The notes: generated from the letters alone by a model not told the origin. Shown: positions 15,459 through 26,733, counted from the first letter of the stretch. The stretch is 31,758 nucleotides of DNA from JADFOB01 sp964651325 (GCA_964651325.1 CAZYXP010000012.1:1-31758); one strand, 5' to 3'. Program-made: numbers and translations.

Positions 15459-17009
15459 ATGATTGACATATTCAGATCAACTTCCGTTCCGCGTGTGGCG
15501 TCGCCGAATCGCAGTGCGGCCTACTACGCCGGGGTCCGCGCCCGGCCGGGCGCCGAGCTTGCCGGGATCGGCGCGACGATCTCGTCGTTCTTCGGCAATC
15601 GCATCGACGCCGCCAATCAACAAGCCGATGATACCGCTTTGGCCATAGCTCAACAACAGGGGCTTCAATGGGCATACGAATATCAGCGCGGGATCAAAGA
15701 CCTCCCGACGGACGGGACGATTGAAGATGTTGCACAGCGAATACAGCAAGTCAATCAAGTACATGGCGAGTGGCCCGGCGCGTGGGAAGGCGCGATCGGT
15801 CGCATCAGCGAGGGTATGCCGAAGAGCGGTCGGGCCAGAGAAAAAATGAAGCTCTGGGCTACACAACTTGGTATGAGCCTCTTTTCTAAGACTATGAATG
15901 AGGCCGATCAGAAGAACGCCGAGCTTCAATATAAATGGACGGCCATGTCCGTTGCGAATCTTCTGGAGCAGGGTCAAATCGTCACTGCAAGATCGCTCGT
16001 TGAGCGTCAGGCCCCGCATCTTACCGCTGCGCAAGTAAACGCTTTTGGCGATATGATCGACAAAGTGCAAGGGAGCTTTGTCTGGAACAATACGTTGAAA
16101 ATGGTCCAAGACATTGCGGCCGAGCAAGGTGTGGACGCCGCCGAAGCCTGGGCGCACGACCCCGAAACGCACCGCGCCTTGGGTCTTGACGAATCGCAGT
16201 CCGGCAAACTGATGACATACACATCGGCGATGGCCAGGTATCAAGACCGCCGGAGAAAACAGATCGACGAGCAGAATAAGTACCGCGCCTATCAGTCCGT
16301 CGGCGCGAAGTTTGATACCGGCCAAGCCATCCCGCCGGATTGGGAGGAAGATGTTTTACTCTCAGACTATGAGAAGGGTGAGTTCAACCGTTGGTATCGC
16401 AATGAGACACAGTTCAACCCGCCGGAGAGCGAACCGGCGGTCGCCGTCGAGCAATACGCCAACGTCTTCACGACGATTGCCGAAGACAAGTCGAAGACCG
16501 ATGCCGCCAAAGTGCTGCGCGACTTACGATACGGGCCATTGGTGGGCAAGGCCGAAGGACGGTCCCTGAGTCCCGATGACTTCACGACTCTTATGATGTT
16601 CTTGAACTCCGATGCCATACCGCGCGATCTCGCCGACACAATGGCTAAGGGCATCGACTACATCAAAAACAAGGTCCGCGAACCTGAAACTCGTTTGGCG
16701 ACGACCGAGCAGCTTATCGTGTGGATGGACCGCAATAGCGACCCGGAGAAAGGCCAATATCCAGACCTTGAAGCACTCTATAACAAAGCCAAAGAGTTGG
16801 CGATACCAAAGGCCGAGCAAGCGACACGAAGCAAGGTGATTACCGGGCCGGGAGTTCCTTGGGCCTTGCACGAGTCGCCGTTGTACCCCGGCATTATGGA
16901 GTTCTGGAATGATTTGACGGACGAAGAGCGCAGCCAGCTCTATCAGATTTACGTCCGCGACAAAAGCGTTACCCTGGACGACCTGAGGAAGGCTCTTGGC
17001 AAAGAGTAG
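15459..17009 (+). CDS. Internal virion protein (T7 gp15-like position)
   Basis: A 516-aa, almost wholly helical soluble protein. It opens MIDIFRSTSVPRVASPNRSA, followed by a Gly/Ala helix (AELAGIGATISSFFGNRIDA, about residues 32-51), then long Gln/Glu/Lys-rich helices (for example NLLEQGQIVTARSLVERQAP, about 167-186) and a C-terminus with EEWNDLTDEERSQLYQ-type helices. It has no signal peptide, enzyme motif or membrane segment. Its position as the second of three consecutive internal-type genes, just before the giant protein, suggests an ejection protein that forms part of the DNA channel across the periplasm. The last 14 bases overlap the TTG start of the giant gene. Confidence 0.65.
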   Translation: MIDIFRSTSVPRVASPNRSAAYYAGVRARPGAELAGIGATISSFFGNRIDAANQQADDTALAIAQQQGLQWAYEYQRGIKDLPTDGTIEDVAQRIQQVNQVHGEWPGAWEGAIGRISEGMPKSGRAREKMKLWATQLGMSLFSKTMNEADQKNAELQYKWTAMSVANLLEQGQIVTARSLVERQAPHLTAAQVNAFGDMIDKVQGSFVWNNTLKMVQDIAAEQGVDAAEAWAHDPETHRALGLDESQSGKLMTYTSAMARYQDRRRKQIDEQNKYRAYQSVGAKFDTGQAIPPDWEEDVLLSDYEKGEFNRWYRNETQFNPPESEPAVAVEQYANVFTTIAEDKSKTDAAKVLRDLRYGPLVGKAEGRSLSPDDFTTLMMFLNSDAIPRDLADTMAKGIDYIKNKVREPETRLATTEQLIVWMDRNSDPEKGQYPDLEALYNKAKELAIPKAEQATRSKVITGPGVPWALHESPLYPGIMEFWNDLTDEERSQLYQIYVRDKSVTLDDLRKALGKE

Positions 17010-20000
17010 ATTCCAAGAACTGTACGACAAGACTAGGGCTCAGTCGGCGACTATCGAGGTCCCGACCCCGGACGAACCGCGTCCGTTGGAATGGAAGTCT
17101 GCGCCCCTAACACCGGCGTCGATCTTCGACCCGTTAACCATGAAGGCCCTAACGGACGAATGGCTCGGCGAGACGCCTAAGAGTCTGGACCAGAGCGCTA
17201 AGGAAACGGTTGCGAGAGCGGCGAAGTACGGCGTGGACCTCGCCACCGCCGAGAAGATGATCGACCGGCAGAAAGACCTCAAAGACCTCAAACAGTGGAA
17301 CGACGACATCTGGGCCGATATGCCGCCCGAATTGGAGGCCATGAAAGGCCCGGCGACGGCNNNNNNNNNNNNNNNNNNNNNNNNNNNNNNNNNNNNNNNN
17401 NNNNNNNNNNNNNNNNNNNNNNNNNNNNNNNNNNNNNNNNNNNNNNNNNNNNNNNNNNNNACATCTGGGCCGATATGCCGCCCGAATTGGAGGCCATGAA
17501 AGGCCCGGCGACGGCGAGAATCCGTGAATCACGAGCGACAATGGGGCCGGAAAGCGTTGTGACGTTTCGCAACAAGCCGACACGCGACGACTTCATGGCG
17601 AACCGCATCACGATTGGCGATGCCCTTGATCTCGATGCCGTACTGAGCAGGATTGATCTCGACGAGATACCCACAACGCCCGAAGAGATCGAAGAAACAC
17701 GTCGGCTGATCGCCGAAGGCAAGCGAGGATTCTTCGATTCGCACTACGACGAACCGGCTGACGAGGATACCTTATATCGCCTTGGACAACTGATGCAGCG
17801 TGGATCGTATCCGCCTTTGCGCGTGATTTACTCATATTTGAATGGTCGCGCCATTGGGGCGGGCGATCTTTTTCTTGCAACGGTCAAGCGGGTATTGCCC
17901 GGCGATGCGTGGACCGATGCCAAGCAAAAGAAGCTCATCGACGCCTTTGATGACGCTATGGGGTACGATCCATCCGGTTTTCAGCAGACCTTGGCGGGAC
18001 TTGCCGAGTTCATTGGTCGAATCACGACGGTTAGCGGGGCATTGAAGGGGCTTGGCCTGATGCCGAAAGCGGCTGCGGGCAAGCTGGATACCATCGCGCA
18101 GAACGCCAAGCTCTTCGGCGTTGCGGCGACGGCGGACGAGGCCAGTCAGTACGCCGCCGACCTTATCGACCCCGCCGACATTTACAGTGGTCTTGGGGCC
18201 AAGGAACGCATTCTGTCGGCGACGGCTTTCGGGGCGGTTATGGGTGCCTTGGGCGTACCGGCCGAGTCGCCTTTAATGACGAAACTCGCATCGACGGCTA
18301 GTCAGAGCGCGGCTTTCGGGACTTTAGCGGACATTCAGGGCGGCGAGGCCGCTGAGATTCTGACCAACGCGGCTATTCCTTGGGCGATGTACGCGCTTCA
18401 TCTGGCCCCTGAAACTCACAGAGACGAGATCGTCAACGGCTGGAGAGACCGCTTTCCGATTATGAAGAAGTACAAGGATGCCGGAGCCTTCGCCGATGCC
18501 CTGATCGACGCCAACAAGATCGCGGGTAAGGGCGTCTTTTGGGCCAAAGGCGCCAAGGACATCGCGGTTGCGAACTGGGCGACCAAACATGCCGAGACGC
18601 TTAATAGCTTTGCCAAATGGCTTTCTGAGTACAGCGTATGGAAAGGGCCGGCGCCTGCAAAAGGGCCTGGTGGAAAGCCGGTTGTTCCTATCGCGGGATT
18701 GCCGTCTCCGGCCGGAGGTCGGTATGAAATACGGCGTGAGCGAACCGGTCTCTATAGCGTGTTCGATCTGGCTGAGACTACGAAGTTGGGTCACAAACAA
18801 GTGGGGCAATACCAGACAAGTGAAGCAGCACAAGCAGCGATAGTCGGACTTGAGGCTGAAACGGCTCCGCCGCCCGCCAAGAAACCCGCTGGGCGTATTG
18901 TCTCTCGCGTCCCCGGCCAAGACCAGGCCCCGCCGGGTTTTATCATTGGGCTGGGACAAGACGGCAAGTACACAGTCACCGATCTACAGACCCTCATACC
19001 CCAGGGTACGTTTGATACCCCAGCCGAGGCTGAGGCCCTTGCCGGACAGCTTAGGCGCGGTGAGGTGGCTCCTAAGAGGCCCGCTACGACCCCACAAGCC
19101 CCGAAACCGCAAGGGGCTACCCCAGAGTCCGCCCAGGGCGAGATCGGGCGTGCTGGGCAGACTGAAGAGCCAAAAACAGGTCGGCCATACGCGGCAGAAC
19201 TGTATCGAGGGACCTCAACCGAAGGCCCGTTGGACCAAGGCATTTACGGCAAGGCGACATACTACAGTCCCGACCGGAGTGTCGCAGAACATTACCGCCG
19301 AGGTGAAGGTGAAGTTGTCAAGCAACAAGTCAAGTTGGAGAATCCGTTTGTCGGCACAGAAGGCGACTTTGCGCGCCTCATGGACTTTTCTGCCGAAGAA
19401 GCTGCCAAAGAGGGCATTAGCCAAACCGAATATGAATCACGTCAAGCCCAACGGATCAGGGACCAACTGGAAGCTGCCGGGCACGACGGTTTTGTTCTGG
19501 TGGATGAACAGGGGAAAACTTTAGAGGTCGGTGTATTCGCCCAGCCCCCCCGGCGGGCAGGAAAGGCCACAAAGGCAAAAACGGTGGCTATGACAACTGG
19601 TGCGGATCGTACAGCCGAAACCTCGATCCGGGGCGAACCATTGAAGGCCGTCACACAAGAAGTCATAACCAAATCGCAGACTAACATAAATGACACTGTA
19701 AGTCAAGCACAAAAAGCCAAAGAACGCTCTGATTCGCTTGGCGAAGCGGGCAAGGCCGACGATGCCCTGAAGTCATATTTGGACTGGAAACGGCTTTTGC
19801 ATCAAGCGATTCACAAAATAGCCTATGAGCATGGTTTAGAAGTATCTGTAGGTTATGATCTGGATAGTACATATCTGGACATCGGCGGTGAGCATTTGGA
19901 AGACCTGGATGTCGAGCCCCTCCAGGTCCGATTATCCGGTCATAAACAACAACGCGGCGGCGATGTTACTCACAGCATCGAAATGGATGATCCCGGTTGG

Positions 20001-23000
20001 ATCAAGGAGTTAACAAGGGCCTTGGATGACATTGCGGCTTTACCGAGAGCAGATGTACAGCGCCCGACAGTACCGATGGCAACCTATGAGCAAGAACAGC
20101 TCTTGGCGCGAAATGCAGGAATTCCAACCCACATCGGCCGAGAGGAGTTAGAAGCTGCTATCCGGCAACATTATGGTAAACCAGCCCAGCCCCAGCAGGC
20201 AACCGAGGCACAGAAACCGAAGGCGGCGAAGCCAACCAAGAAATCATTTGCTGATTGGTTGGGCAAACAGCCCATACGCAATCGTGCGGCGATTGAGGAA
20301 TATCTGGAAAGTGGGGATGTCCGTAAAGCGATAGAAGCATACCGAGACGCCACAGACGGTTTATATGGAGGCGACAAAAGATCGGCGCAGACAACAGAAG
20401 CGGTTATTGCGTTTGCGCAGCGACGTCCTGATTGGCCGGGAAAGCCCCCCCAGCAGGCAGCCAAGCCCGAAGAGATCGAGCCGAGTATCGGCGCGGCGGC
20501 GGCGAACTTCCCCAGTCAGAATCGGGCCATTAAGAGGGCCGTCAAACAAGCTCAAGACTCCGGGGCGAATCGTTACATCAGCCAGCAAGAAGGCGGGCGC
20601 TACGCCGTCCACGACACACCGCCGAAGAAAGGACACTTCACCATCGTCACGCCTACGGGTGAAACGGCTTTCTTCAAGCAAGCCAGCACAGCGGCAGAAG
20701 ACGCTTTTGACTACGGTGAGCATCCGAAGGAATCACTCAAATATCTGTCGGAGATTGACAAGTTCAAGCGCAACCTCGCCGAGCAGACCGAGAACCGCAA
20801 AGCTATTCTCGACGAAATGTATTCTTACATCATGGGCAACGTGCCCGAAGCCTTGCGCGGCAAGCTCATGGCGATTCTCTACCGTGCTACCAACAGAACC
20901 CAAACCAAAACACAACTCAAAGACCTTATGGCGGCGATCAACAAGGTCGAGGATGTTTTGAGCGGGGCAGACAAGAAACAGGCTATCGCTGAACTCAAGG
21001 CGTTCTATAATAAGACGCTCAAAGCAGCTCGGCGAGGTCGTAAGGCATTTGGCGCACTGCCTGTCCGCACGCAAGAGCAGATCGCCGAATTGATGGAAGG
21101 CATTGATCTCAAGGGCTTATCCGCTGCTAAGGAAAAACAACTTGCGGGGTTGGGCCGAACGCTTAACGACTTGGCTGTCGTGGCATCGGGCGGTTTGACG
21201 AGCCTGGACGAAGGTTCCGAGCAGCTTGCCGACATCGACCCGCGCATCCTCAAAGAGTTGGCAAGGCTCGGCAAGACCAGTATTCACGAGATGGAGGCCG
21301 ACGACATCCGGGCGCTGAAGGACCGGCTACAACTTCTCGTCCATCTGGGCGAACTCAAGCAACATCTCTGGCTGGAAGGACGATTGCGGCCGTTGCGGCC
21401 ATTGGTTGTTATGGCAAACGGCGAAGTTTATACCCGCAAACAATGGGACAAGCGAGCCGCGGACTTGAGTAGGCGCGAAAAGCGCAATGTTGCCAGACAA
21501 ATCGCCGGCTTGGAGTCCGGGCACCTGGATTCGCACGTCCAGCATTTAACGACCTTAGATGCGACAGCCGTGCAAGACCTGGTTGTGGAGGCCCCGAATC
21601 GTGCTCAAAGAAACCAAGCGGCGCTCGATCAAAAAGCGTGGAAATATGTGAAGGATCACTGTGGACTGACCCAAAAAGAGTTTGATGCCATAGAAACGAT
21701 CAAACAAAAGGTTGTGTTGGGCGGCGAAGAATACACCCTTACGCTCGGCCAGCTTATGAGTCTCTATCGTATGACGCTCTCGGAGGATAACTTGCGGGCG
21801 ATCTTTACCACCAAGGGCTTACTTTTCAACGGCAAACCCGTCGGTACGCCGAGCGCCGATGAACTGCGGGCGGTGCGAGAGATCATTCCACAGAAGTATC
21901 GCGTTGCTTCGGATGTCTACCGAGATGTAGGACGTGATGTCCTCAATACCCCGGCCAACGAAGCATCGAAGGCTTTGGTCGGCACCGAGATTTTCATTGA
22001 TCCTGAGTATTTTGCCCGACACCGGGTTTTGGACCAGAGCGTCATTGAAGGCGGTAAGTGGGATGTCAGTATTCCCATTGAGAGTCAAGGTCCGTTCCAG
22101 CCGCGCACCGGCGGTACACAGCCCTTAGAGATCAGGTCGTGGACACGCGAGTTGGGGAACTTGATCGACAACATGACCAGTTATGCGACGATGGCGATTC
22201 CTCTGCGCAACGCCCGGACACTGCTCAACAACCCGGACTTTGCCGCAACGGTTAGGGCGGCGGGCCACAGCGACACACTCAAGGCGATGGCCACGATCTT
22301 CCGACGTGCGCAGGTCTATCGCACGGACAGCTCTATGGTTGATCTGGCCGGACAAAAGTGGATGAACCGCTACGCCCGCGCCGTCTTGGCTCGTATCAGC
22401 ACGATGGGCACGCAGGTTATGTCCGTCGGGGCATTTAAGAGCGAAATACAACCCAGATATTTCAAGCTCCGCGACATTCCTCGTATTCCGGGCATGATTG
22501 CCAAACTCAAGCGCGATCCGGCTCTGGCCCAGCGCTGGAGTAGAGGCCGTGTCAGTTATGAGGTTGGGGCGATCTTTGCCCGCAGTGGGGTCAGTCACAA
22601 AGTCTATGGTACGACGCCATTGCTCGATAAGCCTATGAAAATGGTCATCGCAGGCGACCAAACGGCCATTGCTAAAGGAGCATTGGCGGCTGAGCGGGAG
22701 ATTTTGGCAAGGACAAGTCTCAAGCGCGGCACGCCAGAGTTCGATCAGGCTGTTCTGGATAGGGTTCATTATGCCATGCGCCGCAGCCAACCGATGTGGG
22801 ACATGCTCAATCGCAGCGTACTGAGTAGTTCGCGTGGTTTGCCACGAGTATTTCTGATGTTCCGGTCGGCCCGCGAGAATCAACTCAATATACTGCAACG
22901 CGCAGACGATGCTTTAATCAAAGGCGGATCAAAGGCTGAATGGGCGAGGGATTGGGCGTCGGTTCTTGAGGCCAATATGTCGGTAGCGATCTGGAAGACG

Positions 23001-23690
23001 CTCTGGCGGGCCGCTCTCCTGGCAGGCGCTCAAGAGATTCTATTGGCCCTTGGTATTATCGCCCGGCGCGATGAAGACAAAGATACATGGCCGGAGATTG
23101 CCAAGCGCATCGCTTTGGATACGCCGAAAAATCTGGTAAGCCTGGTTCCGTATATCATGCCTGCATATGAGTTGGCCGTCGGGGTTGGACAACGTGCGTG
23201 GCGGTTGGCGAGGACGGGCAAACCCGGATACCGCAAACAACCTTATACCAACATCTTTACGCAATGGGTCTTGAATACTGGTGATGTAGTGTATTTGAGC
23301 GCGGATGCCGTTTATCATTTGGCGACAGGCGCAGAATACAAGACGGGACCATACAAGGGACAGAAAAAATGGAAGCGCGAAGCGTATCGGGCGGCGATGG
23401 GGATTGGCGAGTCGATTTCGACGGTAGCGGGCATTCCGTTTTCCGGCGTGCGGTACGAACTGATCTACCCATTTGAGAAAGCCCTGAGAAATTACAAGCA
23501 ATCCCCAGCCTCTATGACACAACAAGAGCTTGAGCAAGCCTATGTCGATACAATCTACCCCAAACAAGGCGGCAAATACGGTGAGGCTGGCGACATCAAG
23601 CCGGGTATGAAGGAACGCCACGACGCCATACAACGAGAGCTAAAGCGGCGGCGCGAAGAGCGCGACAAAGCCCTTAGAAAAGAGAGGTAG
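16996..23690 (+). CDS. Giant polyvalent internal virion protein with ART-like domain
   Basis: Read across the second gap as one gene: removing 155 artefactual bases (17361-17515) joins both halves in frame as 2180 codons, about 2179 aa. Start TTG 16996 (MAKSRFQELYDK) follows GAGGAAGG and overlaps the previous stop. Layout in corrected residues: helical N-terminus 1-530; two small G-Y-x-V-x-D repeats (about 525-640); an ADP-ribosyltransferase-like domain about 678-800 (ELYRGTS, TYYSPDRSVAEHYRRG, GHDGFVLVDEQGK); Gln/Lys linkers with a short SAP-like helix pair; a third G-Y repeat near 1145-1190; long helical middle; and C-terminal SYATMAIPLRNARTLL (about 1674) with membrane-type helices near 1941-1970 and 1994-2012. 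This is the plan of large polyvalent phage proteins that are injected with DNA. The enzymatic activity of the ART part is not proven; its catalytic residues cannot be assigned. Confidence 0.8.
17306..17515. repeat. False gap: 55-nt duplicated contig ends around 100 N
   Basis: Bases 17306-17360 and 17461-17515 are identical over exactly 55 nt (beginning ACATCTGGGCCGATATGCCG), separated by 100 N. Identical ends of a typical k-mer length (55) indicate two contigs that overlap but were scaffolded without merging. Collapsing to one copy removes 155 nt, and the frame before (codons at positions 1 mod 3) and after (0 mod 3) then match. It is not a biological repeat. Confidence 0.93.
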
Positions 23691-23695
23691 AGCAG

Positions 23696-26600
23696 ATGAA
23701 GACGTGGAAGATCGCACTGACATTCGGTTTTGTATTCTTTGTATTGGCGGTACTGGTTGGTATCTGTCTCTTGCCTTCGGGCTGCGCCGAAAAGGCTTAT
23801 GCCGAGGTGACGGTCGATACCAATTCGGTGAGCTACGCTTGCGACGGCTCGACGACCGAGTTCACTTTCTCTTGGCCGATCTTCTCAACCTCGGAGATCA
23901 AGGTCGTCCTTCGCACGATAGCGACCGGGGCCGAGACAACGCTGACGGAAACAACACATTACACGGTCTCGGCGACGAATAACGACTACTTCAACGGGCC
24001 GGGCGGGACTGTGACGACCACAACGGCCTACGCCTCGACCTATACTCTTCACATCTTCCGCGAGCCTTCTCTTTTGCAGTCCAGCAACATCGACGGGCAG
24101 GCTTGGCTGGACCTCAATACGATAGAGAACGTAGACGACCGCCAAGCCATGCAGATTCAGTACCTCAAGTGGCTCTACGACCATTCCCTTCGTGTTGCCG
24201 ATACCGATGCCAACCTTGGCTCAAGCCTATCTCTCGGTTCCGATGAAGATCGGGAAAGTCTGTACCTAGCCTTCGGTGCGACGGGTCTTCCGGCCCTGAC
24301 GGCGGGGACGACCAGCAGCTATGTCGTCTCAACCTGGGGCGAGACGTTGATAGACGACGCCAATGCCGCAAACGCCAAGACGACACTCAACATCAAGACC
24401 TACAACGTCGTGGACTACGGGGTCGATGATACCGGCGCAACGGATGTCTCAACCGTTTTGTCGGAGATCGAGACCCTTAGCTCCGCCGGGGATGTCATCG
24501 AGTTTCAGCCGGGTACTTATCTATTGTCATCGTCGGTGACTTTCGATCACAGTATCAGTCTCAAAGGCAACGGGGCCGTCATAAAGTCTACGGGCGGGGG
24601 CTTCCAGTTCTCCGGCTCGCTCTCGGCGGTTGACGCCAATGTGACGGCGGATGTATCGGTCCTCGATGTCAACATTCCCGTTGACGACGCGACGGGCTTC
24701 GCCGCAGGCGATCTGGTGTTGATCTACCCTACTTCGGTCAATAGTGACGTGAATATGATCGGGGCGTCCGAGCTTCACCGACTTCGCGGCACGGCTACCA
24801 ACGAGCTTCAACTTGAGGGCCTTATCCGGTGGCCTCACGATGTCTACGACAGCGGGGACCCGTGCAACCCCGACGAGGAAGATTCCTATTCGGGCTACGC
24901 CGATCCTAACGTGGCGGTCTATCAGCCTATCGAAGTGACGATAGACGGCTTTGTGTTCGAGGCCAACGACGGGGATTGGGACGGCCTGCACTTCGATTAC
25001 TGCCGGAATCTCAAGGTCACTAATTGCACCGTCAAGGTCGAGGATACGCGCGATACGCAAGCGTATTGGATCGACTTTGCGGACTGTCAGAACATCGACT
25101 TCTCACACAATATGTTTACGACAGCCGCCGACGTGAATCAGATAGATACGGCAGAGGGCAAAGGGCCGATGTGGCAGCGGTGCGAGTTCGTCAACGTCCA
25201 TCATAATACCGCCTCCAACTGGAACGGGAGCCAGTTCTTTCGGTTCTATCTATGCGGACAGGTCCAGTTTAACAACAACCAAGTCTACGACGCTCTTGTC
25301 CAGCTTGCATACTTCGACGCCGTGCGCGGTGGGACTTGCAGTGACAATCTGATTGTCGGGACGCCCGGACGGTTTGCCTGGCGAGAGAATAAGACCACCA
25401 ACCAAAACGGCATTTTTTGCAACGGCGTTCAGGACTTCGTGATCTCCGGCAACCACATCTTGAATTGTAATGGAGAGGCCGCAATTTACCTGCGGTCGGG
25501 CAACTACAAACGTGCTCAGAACATGACGAGCGGCTGGCTGGACGATCAAGGTGATACATGGAAAGACGTTTATATGGCCCCGAATCTGGGTATTGTGGTA
25601 GCGAACAATGCGATTCGTAACGACGATCCGAACGCCGTGCGTTCGTGGGGCCTCTATAGTAAGTCCAAAGGTGAGGACATTGTCGTTACCGGTAACATGA
25701 TTCATGTCTACGCTGTCGGCGTTGGCTTTTATGGCGATTACAACGATCTGACTATCGTGGGCAATGACATTGAATCGACCGGCACTACTTGTCTGGCGCT
25801 TTCTAAAGCGCCGAGCGACGATCTGTGGCCGGAAAACGTCTTTGTGACGGGCAATACGATCCGGCATCGTACAGCTATTGACGTAAAACCCTGCTTTGCT
25901 CAGATTTACGGCGACAGCGATTTTGTTTTTACGAATAACCGCATCATCAAGATCAACGCGCCGGGGGACACCTGGCTAATGAGCGTTGCCCGCCACGCCA
26001 CCGGCGCTATCGGCGATAGCGTGGTGCGGATCGAAGATAACACATTCGAGGGCGACGCCACATCGCGCGGCTTATCAATGTCAACTAATGCTTTCACCGG
26101 CGCCCCGAATACGCCCGGCGGCTTTGTTGTGCGAAACAATGTCATGGACGTAGTTGGTCAGGCATATGGGACGAGCCTACAACCATACGTTGTCGAGCAA
26201 GTCTCAACGCTTGATGTCAACGAGACCGATCCCAATACTTATGGTCTGTCCAAGACCTTCATCACTGCCAATACAGGCAGTACGACAATCGACAACTTCG
26301 TCGGTGGGATCGAAGGCCAGACCATCGGCGTCGAGATCAACGATGCCTATACGACCTTGGACTTTACATCCAGCAACCTGAAGGGCCGTCCGGCGGACTA
26401 CAACTGTACGGATGGGGACTTCATCTGGGCGACATACGAGGGTACGAACTGGCACTGTGTCATCAGTCCCGACTATCTCCAAGGCTCGGCTGTTTGGGAC
26501 CCGCCGTCCATTGCCGATGGGGACGAAGATGTGAACGACGTGACCGTCACAGGCGCAATCCTGGGTGATTTTGCGGTTGCGTCATTCTCCATTGATGTCA

Positions 26601-26725
26601 ATGACTTAAACCTCAGCGCCGCTGTCGGCGCTGCCAATACCGTTGAGGTGCAGTTGTCCAATAGTACGGGCGGGGCGATCGATCTGGATTCCGCCACGGT
26701 TCGAGTTCGCGTTTACAAGAAGTAG
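23696..26725 (+). CDS. Tailspike with signal peptide and pectate-lyase-type beta-helix
   Basis: A 1009-aa protein. Residues 1-38 are a signal sequence: basic start, a long hydrophobic core, a cysteine in LLPSGC (a poor lipobox because -3 is Pro) and an AxA site KAYA|EV. Residues about 40-165 match the T7 fibre-type adaptor: YACDGSTTEFTFSWPIFSTS, LTETTHYTVS, then RQAMQIQYLKWLYDHS. From about 235 (YNVVDYGVDDTGATDVST) a pectate_lyase_3-type right-handed beta-helix runs to near 800, with FQPGTYLLSSSVTF, and many N-rich rungs such as VTGNMIH and ITNNRII-like turns. The C-terminus (about 935-1009, ending IDLDSATVRVRVYKK) is a beta module common on phage fibres. Its likely role is binding and perhaps cleaving surface polysaccharide; no active-site residues can be assigned by eye. 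Confidence 0.88.
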   Translation: MKTWKIALTFGFVFFVLAVLVGICLLPSGCAEKAYAEVTVDTNSVSYACDGSTTEFTFSWPIFSTSEIKVVLRTIATGAETTLTETTHYTVSATNNDYFNGPGGTVTTTTAYASTYTLHIFREPSLLQSSNIDGQAWLDLNTIENVDDRQAMQIQYLKWLYDHSLRVADTDANLGSSLSLGSDEDRESLYLAFGATGLPALTAGTTSSYVVSTWGETLIDDANAANAKTTLNIKTYNVVDYGVDDTGATDVSTVLSEIETLSSAGDVIEFQPGTYLLSSSVTFDHSISLKGNGAVIKSTGGGFQFSGSLSAVDANVTADVSVLDVNIPVDDATGFAAGDLVLIYPTSVNSDVNMIGASELHRLRGTATNELQLEGLIRWPHDVYDSGDPCNPDEEDSYSGYADPNVAVYQPIEVTIDGFVFEANDGDWDGLHFDYCRNLKVTNCTVKVEDTRDTQAYWIDFADCQNIDFSHNMFTTAADVNQIDTAEGKGPMWQRCEFVNVHHNTASNWNGSQFFRFYLCGQVQFNNNQVYDALVQLAYFDAVRGGTCSDNLIVGTPGRFAWRENKTTNQNGIFCNGVQDFVISGNHILNCNGEAAIYLRSGNYKRAQNMTSGWLDDQGDTWKDVYMAPNLGIVVANNAIRNDDPNAVRSWGLYSKSKGEDIVVTGNMIHVYAVGVGFYGDYNDLTIVGNDIESTGTTCLALSKAPSDDLWPENVFVTGNTIRHRTAIDVKPCFAQIYGDSDFVFTNNRIIKINAPGDTWLMSVARHATGAIGDSVVRIEDNTFEGDATSRGLSMSTNAFTGAPNTPGGFVVRNNVMDVVGQAYGTSLQPYVVEQVSTLDVNETDPNTYGLSKTFITANTGSTTIDNFVGGIEGQTIGVEINDAYTTLDFTSSNLKGRPADYNCTDGDFIWATYEGTNWHCVISPDYLQGSAVWDPPSIADGDEDVNDVTVTGAILGDFAVASFSIDVNDLNLSAAVGAANTVEVQLSNSTGGAIDLDSATVRVRVYKK

Positions 26726-26733
26726 GAGTGGTT

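Noticed and set aside
15477..16325. Minus-strand frame of 282 codons under the internal virion protein gene
   Set aside because: No start with a ribosome-binding site, no recognisable protein pattern, and full overlap with a better coding frame.
17306..17515. Direct repeat that could be an attachment site or recombination target
   Set aside because: The two copies are exactly 55 nt, perfectly identical and separated only by 100 N, and collapsing them restores the reading frame, so they are unmerged contig ends.
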